Positions 34,361-46,907 of a DNA stretch of 64,000 bases are shown here, piece by piece. Source of the stretch: Euryodendron excelsum. Lineage: Eukaryota; Streptophyta; Magnoliopsida; Ericales; Pentaphylacaceae. How positions within the stretch are numbered: the stretch's first letter is position 1; every line of letters begins with the position of its first letter. The DNA is taken from positions 53,565,183-53,629,182 of the forward strand of contig CM065377.1 in assembly GCA_033060915.1 (NCBI GenBank). Reading direction: 5' to 3'. The translations under genes were made by a program, and so were the position numbers. The notes under the pieces were generated by a model. It saw only the letters and a program-made list of their open reading frames with translations. It was not told the DNA's origin and did not search any database.

Positions 34361-36764
34361 CACACCAATCGGTTATGTTTACCAAACAATTAAATCTAAT
34401 GACGGTGTTTAAGATGAAGTTCTCTTCATACATAAACACATAAAACTTAAAAAAGAACCCTCACTAGTAGCTCAGTGGCATCGAGGGTGAACCCTCTAGG
34501 ACAAATTGTAAACTTGAATATCTTGGATTATTGAACTCCTGCTGGTAAGGATAGACATTGGGCAGTTAACATTGGGCTTGACCAGGCCTATACTAAATAA
34601 ATTTTTAATCGAGCCTAACACCAAATTTCAAGTCTATTTGAAATAAAAATTATGATTCCGAAGCTTGCCCATTTACCTTAAAAATATTTTTAATAAACAT
34701 TTTTTTTCAAAAATAATATTAAATGATATAAATTTTAAATACGTATATATAATAAAATACAAAAGTATATTATTTTATATATATTTCAGGCCGAGGCAGG
34801 CCGGGCTAAGTTTCAAACACAATTCTCAAACCTGCCCATTATACTAATCGTGTCTAAAGAAAAATCTCAAGCCCTATAAATGATAAGCAAGCCAAGCGGG
34901 CCATCAAGTTCGTGTCCACACTTACTTGCTGGTGATCTGCCAACGTAATTTATACCTATGGTTTGCAAATAATTGCAGGTATTCGAGATTTAGTCTAAAG
35001 GTGCGAGTCCAATATATTAGGTTTAACTCTTGCTAGTGATTCGCGGCCTTAATCGATACCTGTGTTTGTGGATGATTGCAGGTTGCTTTAAAGTGCAGGT
35101 CCTATGTAACCCTGGCATTGGAGGTTCCTCCTCATAAAAATAAAAAATAAGCACTTACAAAGCAGAATAGAAAAGGTGTTGAGAATCTTTCTCCTTTATT
35201 GAAGACTAGCTTACAACGGGAGGCCATAGCCATGTCGCCCTGAAAACAGAAATTTCTCCACCATTTCTTGATGTTATTATGTTGTTTTAGGAAATTACAT
35301 ATTGGCCATGAGATAACTTCTAATCCTCACCAACAATCTTCCTTGCATTGTTAGACAAGATTGGAGACCAATCTTAAGTAGGGCCATAAAAGGAATCAAG
35401 TTATCTGAACCATAAGCAGGGCTATAAAAGGAAAAGCTACTCCAGCTCAACTCGCTAAATGCTTATCGGAGATTGACTCATTAAGAAAGCAAAGACAACC
35501 TTGAATACACTTTAAACAAATTAATTTTCTAAACTCGGCCCAATAAACTAATATGTATTATAACACTATATAAAATAAAACAAAAATTACTGACTCGACT
35601 CATGATCGGCTCAATTAAGCCTCATCTGATATCGTTTCAAAAGATAAACAAGCTCCTTAAGCTTTCAATCAAACTGAACTTGAACGTGCCACAACTTAGC
35701 TTGACTTGTTTACAACCTAATGTCAAGTAAAATATTAACCAACGTTACCTATAAGTCTATAAGGACTTTCAGAGCCTCATTATCATCGTGTACTAATGAA
35801 ATCATGAAGAACATGCGATTGCATTCAATGATTTTAACAAGTTCCTCGAAACCTAAAAAAAAACATACAGAACATGAAGAACATGCATGGTTTTACAGCA
35901 AATTCACATCAACAGTTTCTTCGGGCAAGAAGAAACAAGTGAAATATGATCAGACACAGGAGAAATATACATTCTAGCTACACAACAATCAACAGTTTCA
36001 ATGTCCAGAACAAATACTCAGCTGGTTATGACCAATATAAACAAACAATTTCAGAAAATGTAACAACAGAGAAAGAAGCATTCTGTAACCACTGCTGTTT
36101 CAAGAGAGATTCCTGTGAAGCAGTGGATGTTTCAAGTCCCACAGGATTTCTTCTGTCACACACCACAAAAATTTTCACCAGAAATTTAAAATAGAAAGTA
36201 ACTACAAGTCCCACCATAGGAAATTTTTGGCTTCCTGAAACACAGTTCTGAGATTTTCCCATTGTAATCTCTCCTGGCAACATGTTTTCAAGCATCATTT
36301 TCTTTCCCTCAACAATTGTCAACCTATCCAAGCTGCTTTTGGCAGCTTTCATAGCAAACAGGTGCATAATGGAGGAAACATGCCCATTCTTAAAAAGTAG
36401 GACAAGGATCATGTTTCAGATGGATGCAAGTAAGTTAGTAACAGCTCTAGTATGTATAATTTTCACATATTTAATTTAGGAAGGGATTCAGATGTCTGAA
36501 AAATGAAACTAAGTTAACCATGTGTAAAATGAAGTTAGAAGAAAAGACGAATCTCAGACTAGAAAAAGAATACTAGACATGTCATTTTCACAGAATGAAA
36601 CCAAGGTTTATATTCACCCATTCTTTGATATTTGCAGCATATATTTGTCCTTTGCTTTACTATACCGTATTTTAAAGTAGGGAACAAGGCAGACGCTCCC
36701 TGGATTTTTCATATCTATAGTCTAGCCATCAAAGTGCATCACAACCCACCGAAAACCTTTTCTT
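34361..36764. other. 3' flank of prohibitin, duplicated, non-coding
   Basis: It aligns with 43,970-45,476. It should contain the 3' untranslated region of the minus-strand prohibitin gene just left of 36,765. Short open frames here are not conserved between the two copies and I do not call them genes. Confidence 0.55.
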
Positions 36765-38740
36765 TCACTCCTTCTTCAAACTAGGGGTGCTCTCCAATTT
36801 CATCCCTTGAAGGTTCAGCAAAAGTTCATCAGAGCTCAAGAACACACGGTTGGAAGACTTTGAGATTGTCTGTGCAATTTCCCTAGCAGCTTCAATTTTT
36901 CGGAGTGTGACAAAAGACTGATTGTTGGCAATAGCTTCGCCAATCAGTTGGGCACTCTTGGCCTCACCCTGATGATAAAAGATTTTCAATTATATTAGAG
37001 AGAACGTGTGCTGGGCAGAAAGCACATATAAACAGTCATGTGGATGAAATTGAAATCATTTCTCTCACCTGTGCTCTTATAATAGCACTTTTCTTGTCCT
37101 GCTCAGCCTTCTCCACAACAAACTTGGCCCTCTCAGCTTCTTGTGCAGCTATTTGTTTTGCCTCAATTGCAGCTGTAAACTCCTTCCCAAAAGTTAGGCT
37201 TACGATTGACACATCTTCCAGTGCAATGTTGAATGCAGCAGCTCTCTCGCTCAGTACTTTCCAAATTTCCTGACTAACAGCCTTAAAACAACAATCAAGT
37301 TTGCAAATGTTCAGGAAATTATTCTATCCTTGGAGATAGAAATATAATCATCTGATCAATATAATTTTTGTGGACAATCTGAAGATAATCTTTAACTGTC
37401 TCTCGAATCTCCAGGAACAGGATTTTTATCATTATTGACAATCAGAATTAACTTTTGGCTAAGAAGATCACAAGGCAACAACAGAATGGATTAAAAAAAC
37501 ACAAGTCCGACTAAGCGCAGATGACCAGTTAGAGAATCACATTATAGCACATGAGATTGAATGTGTGACTAGAGTTGAAAAATGGCTTGGTAGCTAACCT
37601 CTCTCTGAGTGATCAGCTGGCTTGCATTGTACTGTGCAACTACGGCTTTCAATGTTTCATAAACTATTGAAGGCAGCACTCTGTCATTATATTTCTCACC
37701 AAGGGTTCGGTAGATAGTTGGCAGCCGCTCTGGCACAGGGCGCGTAAGGACTCGAAGAGCTATCTGAACCTTTTCAGCACATATGTTTAGTAGGAGTTAG
37801 TTACCAGAATGACTCCAAGCATATAGCAAAACAAACTAAATACCTACGCCAAATATACAAGAACAAACAAGAAGAATCAATATTTAGAAGATGATTTCAA
37901 AAAAGATCAAAAGCATGCTTTTCAATAATTGGCCTTCTTCAATTACCATGTAAAAATGAAATCTATTTAACGTAAGGATTCTTCACTCAAGAAAGACATC
38001 ACATGGTAGGGAGATCCTTTTGAGGCATGTACTGTTTCATCCACACATTCAGTCAAGAGGTCAAAAACATTGAAAAAATGAAGAGATATCCGTGAGTGCA
38101 AGATCTGGAAACAAGTCACTAGAACAAACCACCAATAGTTTTCTTTTTCTTTTTTGCATTGAAATAATATGTGAGAATCTGTAAAAATAAGCTTACCATT
38201 TGGAGGTCACGACTCCCTGAACTGCCCTCAAAAGTATAGGGACATGCACGAACATCGTAAAGGATAGGCCTTTCAATCCAGGGAATCATGAAATGTGTTC
38301 CTTCAAAATAAACCTGCACACAGTTTACGTTAGTGCAACAATAAAATGACCCTGTTTTCTAAGATGTACTAAAGGTGCAAAGGCAAATGGGAGATCAACA
38401 GTGTGGCAAAACACAGTTGTACATCTTAATACCAGATAGTACACCAACCGACAGAGGATCTTATTATGAATTTGGGATTATTTATATTTGATGAGAAAAT
38501 TTACAACCTTGCAGGTTTACTTCAACAATTTGAGCTAGAGGCTTGCCTCAGCGGTTGGGGCCTTGTACAATCAAGCTCATGGTCTGGGGGTTCAAACTCT
38601 AGCAACCTATCCCCCTTCCCCTAATAAAAGAAACTCTTACCTTGAAAAAAAGGTTTACTTCAACAATTTAATTTCCTCGGAAATGTTATACACCTTGGCC
38701 CTTGAATAAGTCAAGGATTGTCATACTGGTTCTTTATTTG

Positions 38741-38774
<34 letters not shown>

Positions 38775-39750
38775 GAACAAACAAACCTGCAAAAGAATTT
38801 TCCTCTAAAAAATATCCATAACTTCCAACGCCAAAAAATCAGACTAAAGCACTTCAAACTCATCTCCTGTTTTCATTCAACTAATTGTTTGTCAGTAACA
38901 CTGCTTGTTACATGCTCACATTGGACCTATCAGTATGGATCTATCTCTATGTCACTGAGACAGGGCTCCAATATAATGGGTGCGGTAAGTTATTGATAGC
39001 AAAGTAGCACCAAAGCCATCAAGAGTGGGTTATTCCATAAGTAAAACAAAACAGTAAACGTGGTGCTTTGGTAAAAATACAGATGCAGATATCTATTGTT
39101 GTTCCTCAGTCACCATGATAGTAACAGATATATTATCTGATTCCACACATAAAATTGATCTGGGAAAAGAATACAGGGGTTATTGACTGCCCATGATGCA
39201 AACAAATGACTGCCAATAAACTTTAAAAAAAAAAAACATACAAACATTATTTTCAAGTTTAAACAATTACGAAATCAAACATATGTGAGGATGCATGCCC
39301 ATCTTTCCTCATATTGGTGGCTGGCATTTATAGAAATTTCTGCACTCACGTCAGTTCAGGAAAAGACTGGAAACCAGATAGCCAAGAAATAATTAGCAAC
39401 ATTAAAGCAATATGAGTAAAATTGTGGCCTAAACATACTGTCAATAATAGAGAATATACATCAGAGAAAAGCAAAATATCAAATGAGGAACTTCAACAAA
39501 CAAAAGATAAGACTTCAAACTTGAAGGCATATAATAAAGGAAAAAGTCATTTTGAGCAAACTGCAAGAGTAAAGTCTACCTTGTCCTTGAGACCAACAAC
39601 TCGGTTGAACACAACAGCTCTATGGCCTCCCTCAACATTGTAGAAGGTACGATTAGCAGCATACCAAACAGTTCCTCCAATAATCCCCCACTTACCCAAA
39701 GCTTTAGCCAGCTTTACGCTCAAGGGCACTTTATAATTGCTGATGCTCAT
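36765..39750 (-). CDS. Prohibitin, type II (PHB2-like), intact
   Basis: Five coding exons on the minus strand: 39,580-39,750, 38,197-38,313, 37,599-37,769, 37,069-37,281 and 36,765-36,968. All junctions are phase 0 with GT/AG borders, giving 291 aa. Prohibitins form large ring complexes of alternating type I and II subunits in the inner mitochondrial membrane, acting as scaffolds and chaperones. Seen here: a hydrophobic anchor at about residues 19-36 ([11 protein letters not shown]), the PHB/SPFH domain at about 37-220 ([42 protein letters not shown]), and an Ala/Glu/Lys-rich coiled coil at about 185-245 ([20 protein letters not shown]). The SGSRDLQM string is typical of the type II branch (plant PHB1/2/6). 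Length is normal for the family. Odd points are a Cys where relatives usually have Arg in DVRAxPY and a Lys-rich tail. It should be the only working copy here, since the downstream duplicate is broken. Confidence 0.93.
38532..38650 (+). mobile_element. tRNA-derived SINE in prohibitin intron 1
   Basis: It has an A-box-like GGCTTGCCTCAGCGGTTGGG, a B-box-like GGGTTCAAACTC about 40 bp later, and a short A-rich tail. It is flanked by perfect 19-bp direct repeats, AGGTTTACTTCAACAATTT, at 38,513-38,531 and 38,651-38,669. Long target duplications plus internal pol III boxes define a SINE. The same insertion is in copy 2 (50,357-50,478), so it predates the duplication. Confidence 0.85.
38742..38773 (+). 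repeat. Poly(A) run in prohibitin intron 1
   Basis: About 32 consecutive A bases, absent from the corresponding intron of copy 2, where only a short A cluster occurs. It may be an expanded tract or the tail of a retroposon whose body I cannot identify. Confidence 0.7.
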
Positions 39751-39761
39751 GTTTATAATCC

Positions 39762-41271
39762 CTAAAGTCTTCGAAGAGAAGAAATTAAAATTTGATCAAG
39801 TAAAATTTGTAAGTTTTAAGATAAGAAGTACATCTGGAAAGAAAAAAAAAACTGATGACCCATACACAAGGGAAGAGATATAACGAAGATAGCAGCAAAA
39901 GGCAGAAGAGAAACAAATGTCATCAGGAGAAGGGGGTTTTGGTGAACATAAATAGTGACATACAGTCTAGCAATGCACTAAATCATTTTTTATTATCATT
40001 CCTCTTTATATGAAGATAAAACCCCAGAAGGGCATGAAGCGGTAATATCCATGGAAACAATGGGAAATAGCTTTGAATACTTCTAACTAATGCAGGAAAT
40101 AGTATAAGAAAACCAAGGAAGACAAAGTAAAATTGGTGATGATACAAACTAATTGAGTTCCCAGCTAACTAGCAGTCCACTTCCTTCTGTCATGAAAAAC
40201 AGTAAGTTAATAATGAAAAACAGATGGAATGAAATTGAAAATCAAAGGTCACTTAAAGGAAGACAAAGCTGCCCGCCAGTTCTCTTGGATGTAACTTGTA
40301 AAGCATTGGGATGTCGCATGGGAATTTAATTTTCTTAAAAAAAAAAAAAAAAAAAGACAAAAGAACAGCACTGTGAGCAGGATCTTAGTGGCAAAAATTT
40401 GAAAGGGCAGCATGTCATGAAAATACCAAATCCACCCTACATCGTCGTATTTGCTAATGACTCCAGTTTTGTAAGTATTATGTTGGTTATTGGTAGCCCT
40501 ATATTTGATAAATTAACATGTTCTTTACCACACTCTGTAAATCACAAAGGAGCCCTTCAATTTGATTGGGGCATCCAAGCACAGCCTTAATCAATATGAT
40601 CATAAGATAAGCAACTTTTAGAAATAAAAGCAACAAAATCATGAAACAGTGTCTTCATCCTTCACTTTCAACAAGATATTATTTGAGTGACACACTGACA
40701 CCAAACATTTTACAAAATAGTAATTGAATAGTAGCTTTTCTTGTGATTAGGTACATTCTATCAAGGTAGAACTATGTTATCGTGCCTGTGCCTCAGAGGC
40801 CTCTAATCTCTGATAAAATCAGCTAAGACATATCTGATTTAGCAAATGCATGCCTCTCATTACAACTCTAGCATTCCATCAATACCCCAGTCATTTAAGC
40901 CCAGACCTGAGTAAACAGCTGGACACAACATCAATTGACATTCAAATCAGGTTCAAAACAAACATTTGGCTCATATATACTCTCAAGTTAATCGCATCAG
41001 CTTATGCGTATACACAATAGACACACCCACATTCATGAATACAAACATACTATACAATTTAGACAAGGCATGTGGTTGCCAGAACTTAAGTGAGGTTTCT
41101 TTGCTACAGAGCCAGCAATTTCTGGAAAAAAAACAAAAACTACTCTCATAGTTCTTTATAATCAGACACAGATACATATATAAACACCTATAGATATAAA
41201 TATGAATGCATACAGACACAGATCCATATAGACACAGGTATAGATATATATATATATATATATACATATAT

Positions 41272-41309
<38 letters not shown>

Positions 41310-41696
41310 AAGCCCAAATGCCAACCCCGTAAAAGGAAGTTAAGAATTTCTCTCAAAAGCCAGGAGATTAAGGACTCGATTTCAACATAAACACCGAATG
41401 GCAGATGATTCTAGCGATACAACAATGGGATGCAACTAAGGAAGCTACAGAGCCAGCAATTTCAGCGAAAAATCCCCTCTCATAATCAGGTCAGTAGCGA
41501 AAATGGAAATGCGCTGATTCTCAGACGCAGATACATATGTATACTCATATACAGATTTACAAATGAACATATAAACGTATATGTAGAAAAAGCAACCAAA
41601 ATCTAAATGCAGTATGTGAGATTAAGCACACGATTTCAACGTATAATGCAGAATGGCAGAGGATGAACAATGAGATCTCACAAAGGAAGCTAATAC
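39762..41696 (-). other. Predicted intron in the prohibitin 5' untranslated region
   Basis: An AG acceptor (GACTTTAG, 39,762) lies 11 bp upstream of the ATG. A GTATTAGC donor follows a GAAGAAG run at 41,697, in a segment that is conserved in copy 2. No long open frame lies between. Leader introns are common in plant housekeeping genes. This is a prediction from splice sites and conservation only. Confidence 0.45.
41278..41306 (+). repeat. (GA)n microsatellite next to (TA)n
   Basis: A run of GA dinucleotides follows a short TA run (about 41,245-41,272) within the predicted leader intron. A different mixture of AGA/CATATA repeats is found at the matching place in copy 2. Confidence 0.85.
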
Positions 41697-41830
41697 CTTC
41701 TTCTTCTTCTTCTTAGAGAGAGAGAGAGAGAATGGTTTTGGGTTTATAGGGTTTTTGATTTCTTTTGCTTCAAGTTATAAAACTGAAATGAGGCAAATAT
41801 CAGATAAGGGCCTCCGTTCATGCTGGAAAT
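41697..41830 (-). promoter_or_regulatory. Predicted first (non-coding) exon and promoter of prohibitin
   Basis: On the minus strand the sequence runs through GGCCCTTATCTGATATTTGCC, a pyrimidine-rich CTCTCTCTCTAAGAAGAAG tract and then a GT donor. CT-rich leaders near the transcription start are typical of plant genes. The block stays recognisable in copy 2 (58,572-58,650) in otherwise diverged surroundings, which supports a functional role. The transcription start is not fixed. Confidence 0.45.
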
Positions 41831-42130
41831 CAAATAACTACCACGAGGGAATCTCAAATATCTCACTGGTTTCCGTTGAGATTCTATTTTCTTCCCATTA
41901 TTAATTTCTATTTCCGAAATTCCATTACCTAAAACAAAAAATACAAAAAGGAAGGATAGATTTATATCCACCTCTTTTGATGCTTTTGGTAAAACTACAA
42001 ATACTATCTCTTAAATGTTCGAAATTACCCTGAACTCTCTTGTGACTATTATTATCTCCATTTTTGTAATATAATTTAATACTACAAAAAAAAAAAAAAT
42101 TTTTATCAGAAGGGTTCATGTAACATTCTC

Positions 42131-43369
42131 GCTAAAGATCATAATGTGTCTTAAGGCATAGGTTAAGTATGCATAAAGAGAATTGTACATTATTAAAAAT
42201 TAATAGTAATTTTGGATCCCCACGTTTTGTATAGTCTCGATATTGGTGCTCAGGAAGAAGAAATATATCAATAGTTGGACGTCTTAAAATGGAATCTTGA
42301 AAATCAATGTTTATGAATCCTAAAATTAATAAATTAAAAAAGAAAAACAAATGGGTTTTTTCTTCCTTCAATGTAATATTGTCATTCTCGTGCAATATTA
42401 CAGAAATTTCAACTCTGGGATGAAGACTTGTGTCCGTGTGTATAGATTTCAGCAGAAATCAGAAAATCCTTTTGTAGTAGCAAAAACATTTGTTGTTGTC
42501 AACTTTGAGCAATGCTAAATGTGGGACCCACACATTTTTGTTTTTCGTTTTCTTTCTTTGGGCCGGAATGATAGGATTATATTAAGGAGAAAGTAAAAAC
42601 CATTAAAAGAGATACTCATATTTTTTTATGTTGTGTTTGGATTAAAGATTTGGTAAGAAAAAAAAAAAGAGAAAAGGATTTAAAATTATATCGTGTGTTT
42701 AGTTGTTAAAAAAATTGAGAATAAAAGAACACAAAAAGTAATTAAGTAAGAACTTAGAATCTCTTGTTTTCTTTTTCTTTTTTCTCTCTATTTTTCTTTT
42801 CTCTTGATAAATCGAGTGCTATGATTTTCAAGGTGTTGTTTGGCTTATGACTATTGAATAGGCACTTTTTGTTTATATGGTTGTCTACATTTCATTCTAA
42901 CTTGCACATAGATTGTAATGTTTCTTCTGTATAAGTGTAAATTATTGTATTTGGAGAAGCAAACCTTCATCAACCATAAGCACTATTTGGGAACGAATTA
43001 TGTCTTACTAAAATTTTATATTCTATAAGTTTGCATGGTGAATTTTTTTGTTCTGTAAGTTTGCATTGTGAATTACTATATGTAGTAACACATAAACACA
43101 ATGCGGATAAAACTTTTTTAGTTTTTTTTTGTGGACTTTTAGCTAATGCATTTGACATTTTTTTACTAAAAACCTGGCTTGTATGCTAACCCAAACAAAT
43201 AATTGAGATGTATAGTGGTAGTAATGCCTTCACCCGTAATTGAGAATATGAGTTTGACTCACTCTTCTCCACTCCAGGCTTTAACTCTTTAATATAGGCA
43301 AAAAAAAAAGTATCTACTAAGTAGAAAGTATTTTATGTATAAAATAGGAGTCTCATACATGATTATATA
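42131..43369. other. Spacer between duplication copies
   Basis: It is AT-rich and non-coding. It includes the dispersed repeat shared with 7,690-7,800 (at 42,250-42,380). A stretch at 43,205-43,310 has a B-box-like GAGTTTGACTC and a poly(A) end, and could be a worn SINE, but no target duplication was found. Confidence 0.45.
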
Positions 43370-43854
43370 GTAAACTTGATTACTTCAAAATTGTTATTTA
43401 GTGCATATTCAATTAGATATGACAGACTCATATTCTATACCATTACACAATGGTTGAGTGTCAGACATGAATAGCCTAACCTTAGATCAATCACTTGATA
43501 CATTAATACATCATCCATGATTACCTATGCAACTATGATTATTTCCTAAAACAGTTACTTAAATATATAATACATATATGTATGTATTCAACAAATGTTA
43601 TCTTCCATCCATATTGCATTTCATTAGTTTAGACATTTGTGTTAAAAACAACTAATTGTATCTAAGTGGATTAAGGCATTTGTGTTGAAAACAACAATGG
43701 TTCCTGTGGTCCCTAAATGATCAACTTGTGATTTAATTGGGAAAAAAACAAAAGCTTCTTAATTTGCACCATAAGCAGACTTTCTTTTTTTTTTTTTTTT
43801 AACTTCCACATGAATTACTGAGAACAGATGGTTTTTTAGTCTTTAGGTCTCATC

Positions 43855-43898
43855 AGCATCAGCATTAGCATTAGCATTAGCATTAGCATTAGCATGCC
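43855..43898 (+). repeat. (GCATTA)n / (GCATCA)n hexamer microsatellite
   Basis: About two GCATCA-type units are followed by five GCATTA units. It lies in non-coding sequence 3' of the prohibitin pseudogene. Confidence 0.85.
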
Positions 43899-43970
43899 TG
43901 TCCACAAACTTTAGACTCCTAGTGCTTATTATTATGACTGCAAACACAAAGCATGAAACCTCACGAATGA

Positions 43971-45476
43971 TGACTTAATCGCTTCTATATAACAAATAAT
44001 TCAAACTAATGACTGTTTAAGATGAATTTCTCTTCAAATATAACTTAATATGAGAATTCGCTAGAGTAGCCCTGTTGTGTGGAGTGTAAACTATCTGGGA
44101 CGAATCATCAAGTTGGATGTTCTTATTCACGGCCTGATACCTGCAAATTGTCAGTGGTTGCAGGAATCCGAAATTTACTCCAGAAGGATGGGTCCAATGT
44201 GGCCTGCCTTGAAAGATTCCTTATTATAACAAATATCGTATAAGAAAAAAAAGTTTGATATCGGCTACTCAACTATTTAAAAAAAGTGAAGTTACTTGTA
44301 GTCGGCTGAATTAAGTCTCATTTGACATCGGCTCAAAAGATCAATAAGTGAAACTTGAACATGCTTTAAAATTTGTTAAGTTTTCAAATCAAACTTGAAC
44401 AAACCAGTATTAGACTCGTCTTGTTTACAATCCTAATGTTAAGTACAACGTTCACCCAGATTTTGCTATAGGAACTTTCACAGACTCATTATCTTTGCAT
44501 GCTAAGGAAATCAAATACGGAACAGCATGGGATTGTAATATAAGTAGCTTCTCAAAACCAAAAAAAATACCATGAAGAATATCCAAGACTCCACAACATT
44601 TTCACATCAATGGAGGAAACAAGCAAATAGTATCAGACACAGGAGATATAAACATTCTAGCTACACAACCATCACCAGTGTCAATGAGCAGAACAAGGGG
44701 ACTAAGGTGGTTATGAACTATGATCAACATAAATGAACAATTTTAGAAACTATATCTACTCAAAAACAGGAATTCTGGAACCACTGTTGTTTAGAGAGAG
44801 ATTCTTATGAAGGAGTGGATGTTTCAAGAAATGCACCTGTCAGAATAGAATCCAGATACTGTAAAAAATTTCACCAGGAATTTAAATTAGAAAGTTAACT
44901 ACAAGTTCCAGCATAGGAAATTTTTGGCTTCCTGAAACTCAGTTTTGAGATTTTCAGTGTTGTCTCTGCTGGCAAAATGTTTTCAAGCATTATTTTCTTT
45001 TCGTCGACAATTGTTATCCTGTCCAAACTGCTTTTAGCAGCTTTGGTAGCAAAGCAGGGGTAAACAAAAAGCCTCCAGCTTAGCAGACCACATTTCAGAT
45101 GGACGCAATTTTGTTAATATCAGCTCCAGTATGTACAACTCACATATTTAATTTAAGAAGGTATCAGATGTCTGAAAAATGAAACTAAGTCAACCACCTA
45201 TAAAATGAAGTAAGAAGAAAAGCCGAATTTCATACTAGTAAAAGAATACCAAACATGGCATCTTCACAGAATGAGATCAAGGTTTATATTCACCATTCTT
45301 CAATATTTGTAGCATATATTTGTCCTTTGCTTTAGTATACCGTATTTTAAAGTAGGGAACAAGGCAGACACTCCCTGGATTTTCTGTATCTATAGTCTAG
45401 ACATCAAACTGTATCACAACCCACCAAAAAGAAAAATACATCACTAAAAGAAGATGAGAAACTTTGACTTTTTCTT
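43971..45476. other. 3' flank of the prohibitin pseudogene, non-coding
   Basis: It aligns with 34,375-36,764 with many small gaps. No open frame of interest. Confidence 0.55.
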
Positions 45477-46907
45477 TCACTTCTTCGAGCTGGAGGTGCT
45501 TTCCAAATTCATCCCTTGAAGGTTCAGCAAAAGTTCATCAGAGTTCAAGAACACACGGTTCGAAGACTTTGACATCGTCTGTGCAATGTCCCTTGCAGCT
45601 TCAATTTTTCGGAGTGTGATAAAAGACTGATTGTTGGCAATAGCTTCGCCAATCAGTTTGGCACTCTTGGCCTCACCCTGGTGATAAAAGATTTCCAATA
45701 ATAGGAGAGAGAGAGAGAGAGTGCTGGGCGGAAAGCATGTATAAACAGCCATATGAATGAAATTAAAAATCATTTCTCTCATCTGTGCTCTTATAATAGC
45801 ACTTTTCTTGCCCTGCTCAGCTTTCTCCACAACAAACTTGGCCCTCTCAGCTTCTTGTGCAGCTGTAAACTCCTTCCCAAAAGTTATGCTTACTATTGAC
45901 ACATCTTCCAGTGCAATGCATTAGCTTTGTCAGTCAATACTTTCAAAATTTCCCGACTAACAGCCTGCAAACAACAATCAAGTTTGCAAATTCAGTAAAT
46001 TATTCTATCCTTGGATTAAAAAATATAATAATCTGATCAGCATACTTCTTGTGGACAATCTGAAGATAATTGTGAACTGCCTTTCAAATCTCCAGGAACA
46101 GGATTTTTATCGTTATTGACAATCAAGATTAGGATTTGGCCAAGAAGATCACAAGGCAGTAACAGAATGGATTTATATATATACGTATATATATATGTCC
46201 AACTAAGCACAGATGAACAGTCACATTATATTACATAAGATGAAATTTGTGTAATTAGAGTTGAAAAATGGCTTGGTAGCTCACCTCTCTCCGAGTGATC
46301 AGCTGGCTTGCATTGTATTGTGCAACTGCAGCTTTAACTGTATCACTAATTATTGAAGGCAGCACTCTCTCATTATATTCCTCACCGAGGGTTCGGTAGA
46401 TAGTTGGCAACTGATCTGGCACGAAGAGCTATCCGAACCTTTTCACCACAAATGTTTAGCAGGAATTACTTACCAGAATGACTCCTAGCATATATCAATA
46501 TAAATTAAATAGATACGAAAAATATACAAGAACAAACAACAAGAATCAATATCTAAAAGATGAATTCGAAAGCATCAAAAGCATGCTTTCTAATTGGTCT
46601 TTTCTAGCTACCAATGTAACAATGAATTCTACTTTAACATAGGGATTCTCAACTCAAGAAACACTTCACAAAAGTGGTAGGGAGATCCTTTTGAGTCATG
46701 GATTGTTTTCATCCACACACTGGTCAACAGATCAAAAACATTGAAAAATAATAAAGAGATCTCAATGAGAGTCACCAGAGCAAACCACCAATAGTTATCT
46801 TTTTCTTTTTTATTTTTTCTCATGTAATTAATATGGGAGAATCTATAAAACAAACTTACCATTTGGAGGTCACGACTCCCTGAGGTGCCCTGAAAAGTAT
46901 GGGGACG

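Larger units (their letters stand above)
31570..42130 (+). repeat. Segmental duplication, copy 1 (carries intact prohibitin)
   Basis: It aligns in the same order and strand with about 43,370-59,000. Anchor pairs are 34,375/43,980, 35,700/44,410, 36,765/45,477, 38,313/48,992, 39,750/51,773, 41,698/58,572 and 42,120/58,985. Exons, introns, both gene flanks and the 5' untranslated exon are all included. Private insertions in copy 1 lie at about 31,594-33,278 and 33,370-34,360. Borders are approximate because similarity fades. Confidence 0.8.

Noticed and set aside
43205..43310. Second SINE
   Set aside because: A B-box-like string and A tail are present, but no convincing A box or target duplication could be found.
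20795..43898. CRISPR-like regularly spaced repeats
   Set aside because: The repeat units are contiguous or irregular with no unique spacers, and the genome is a plant's.
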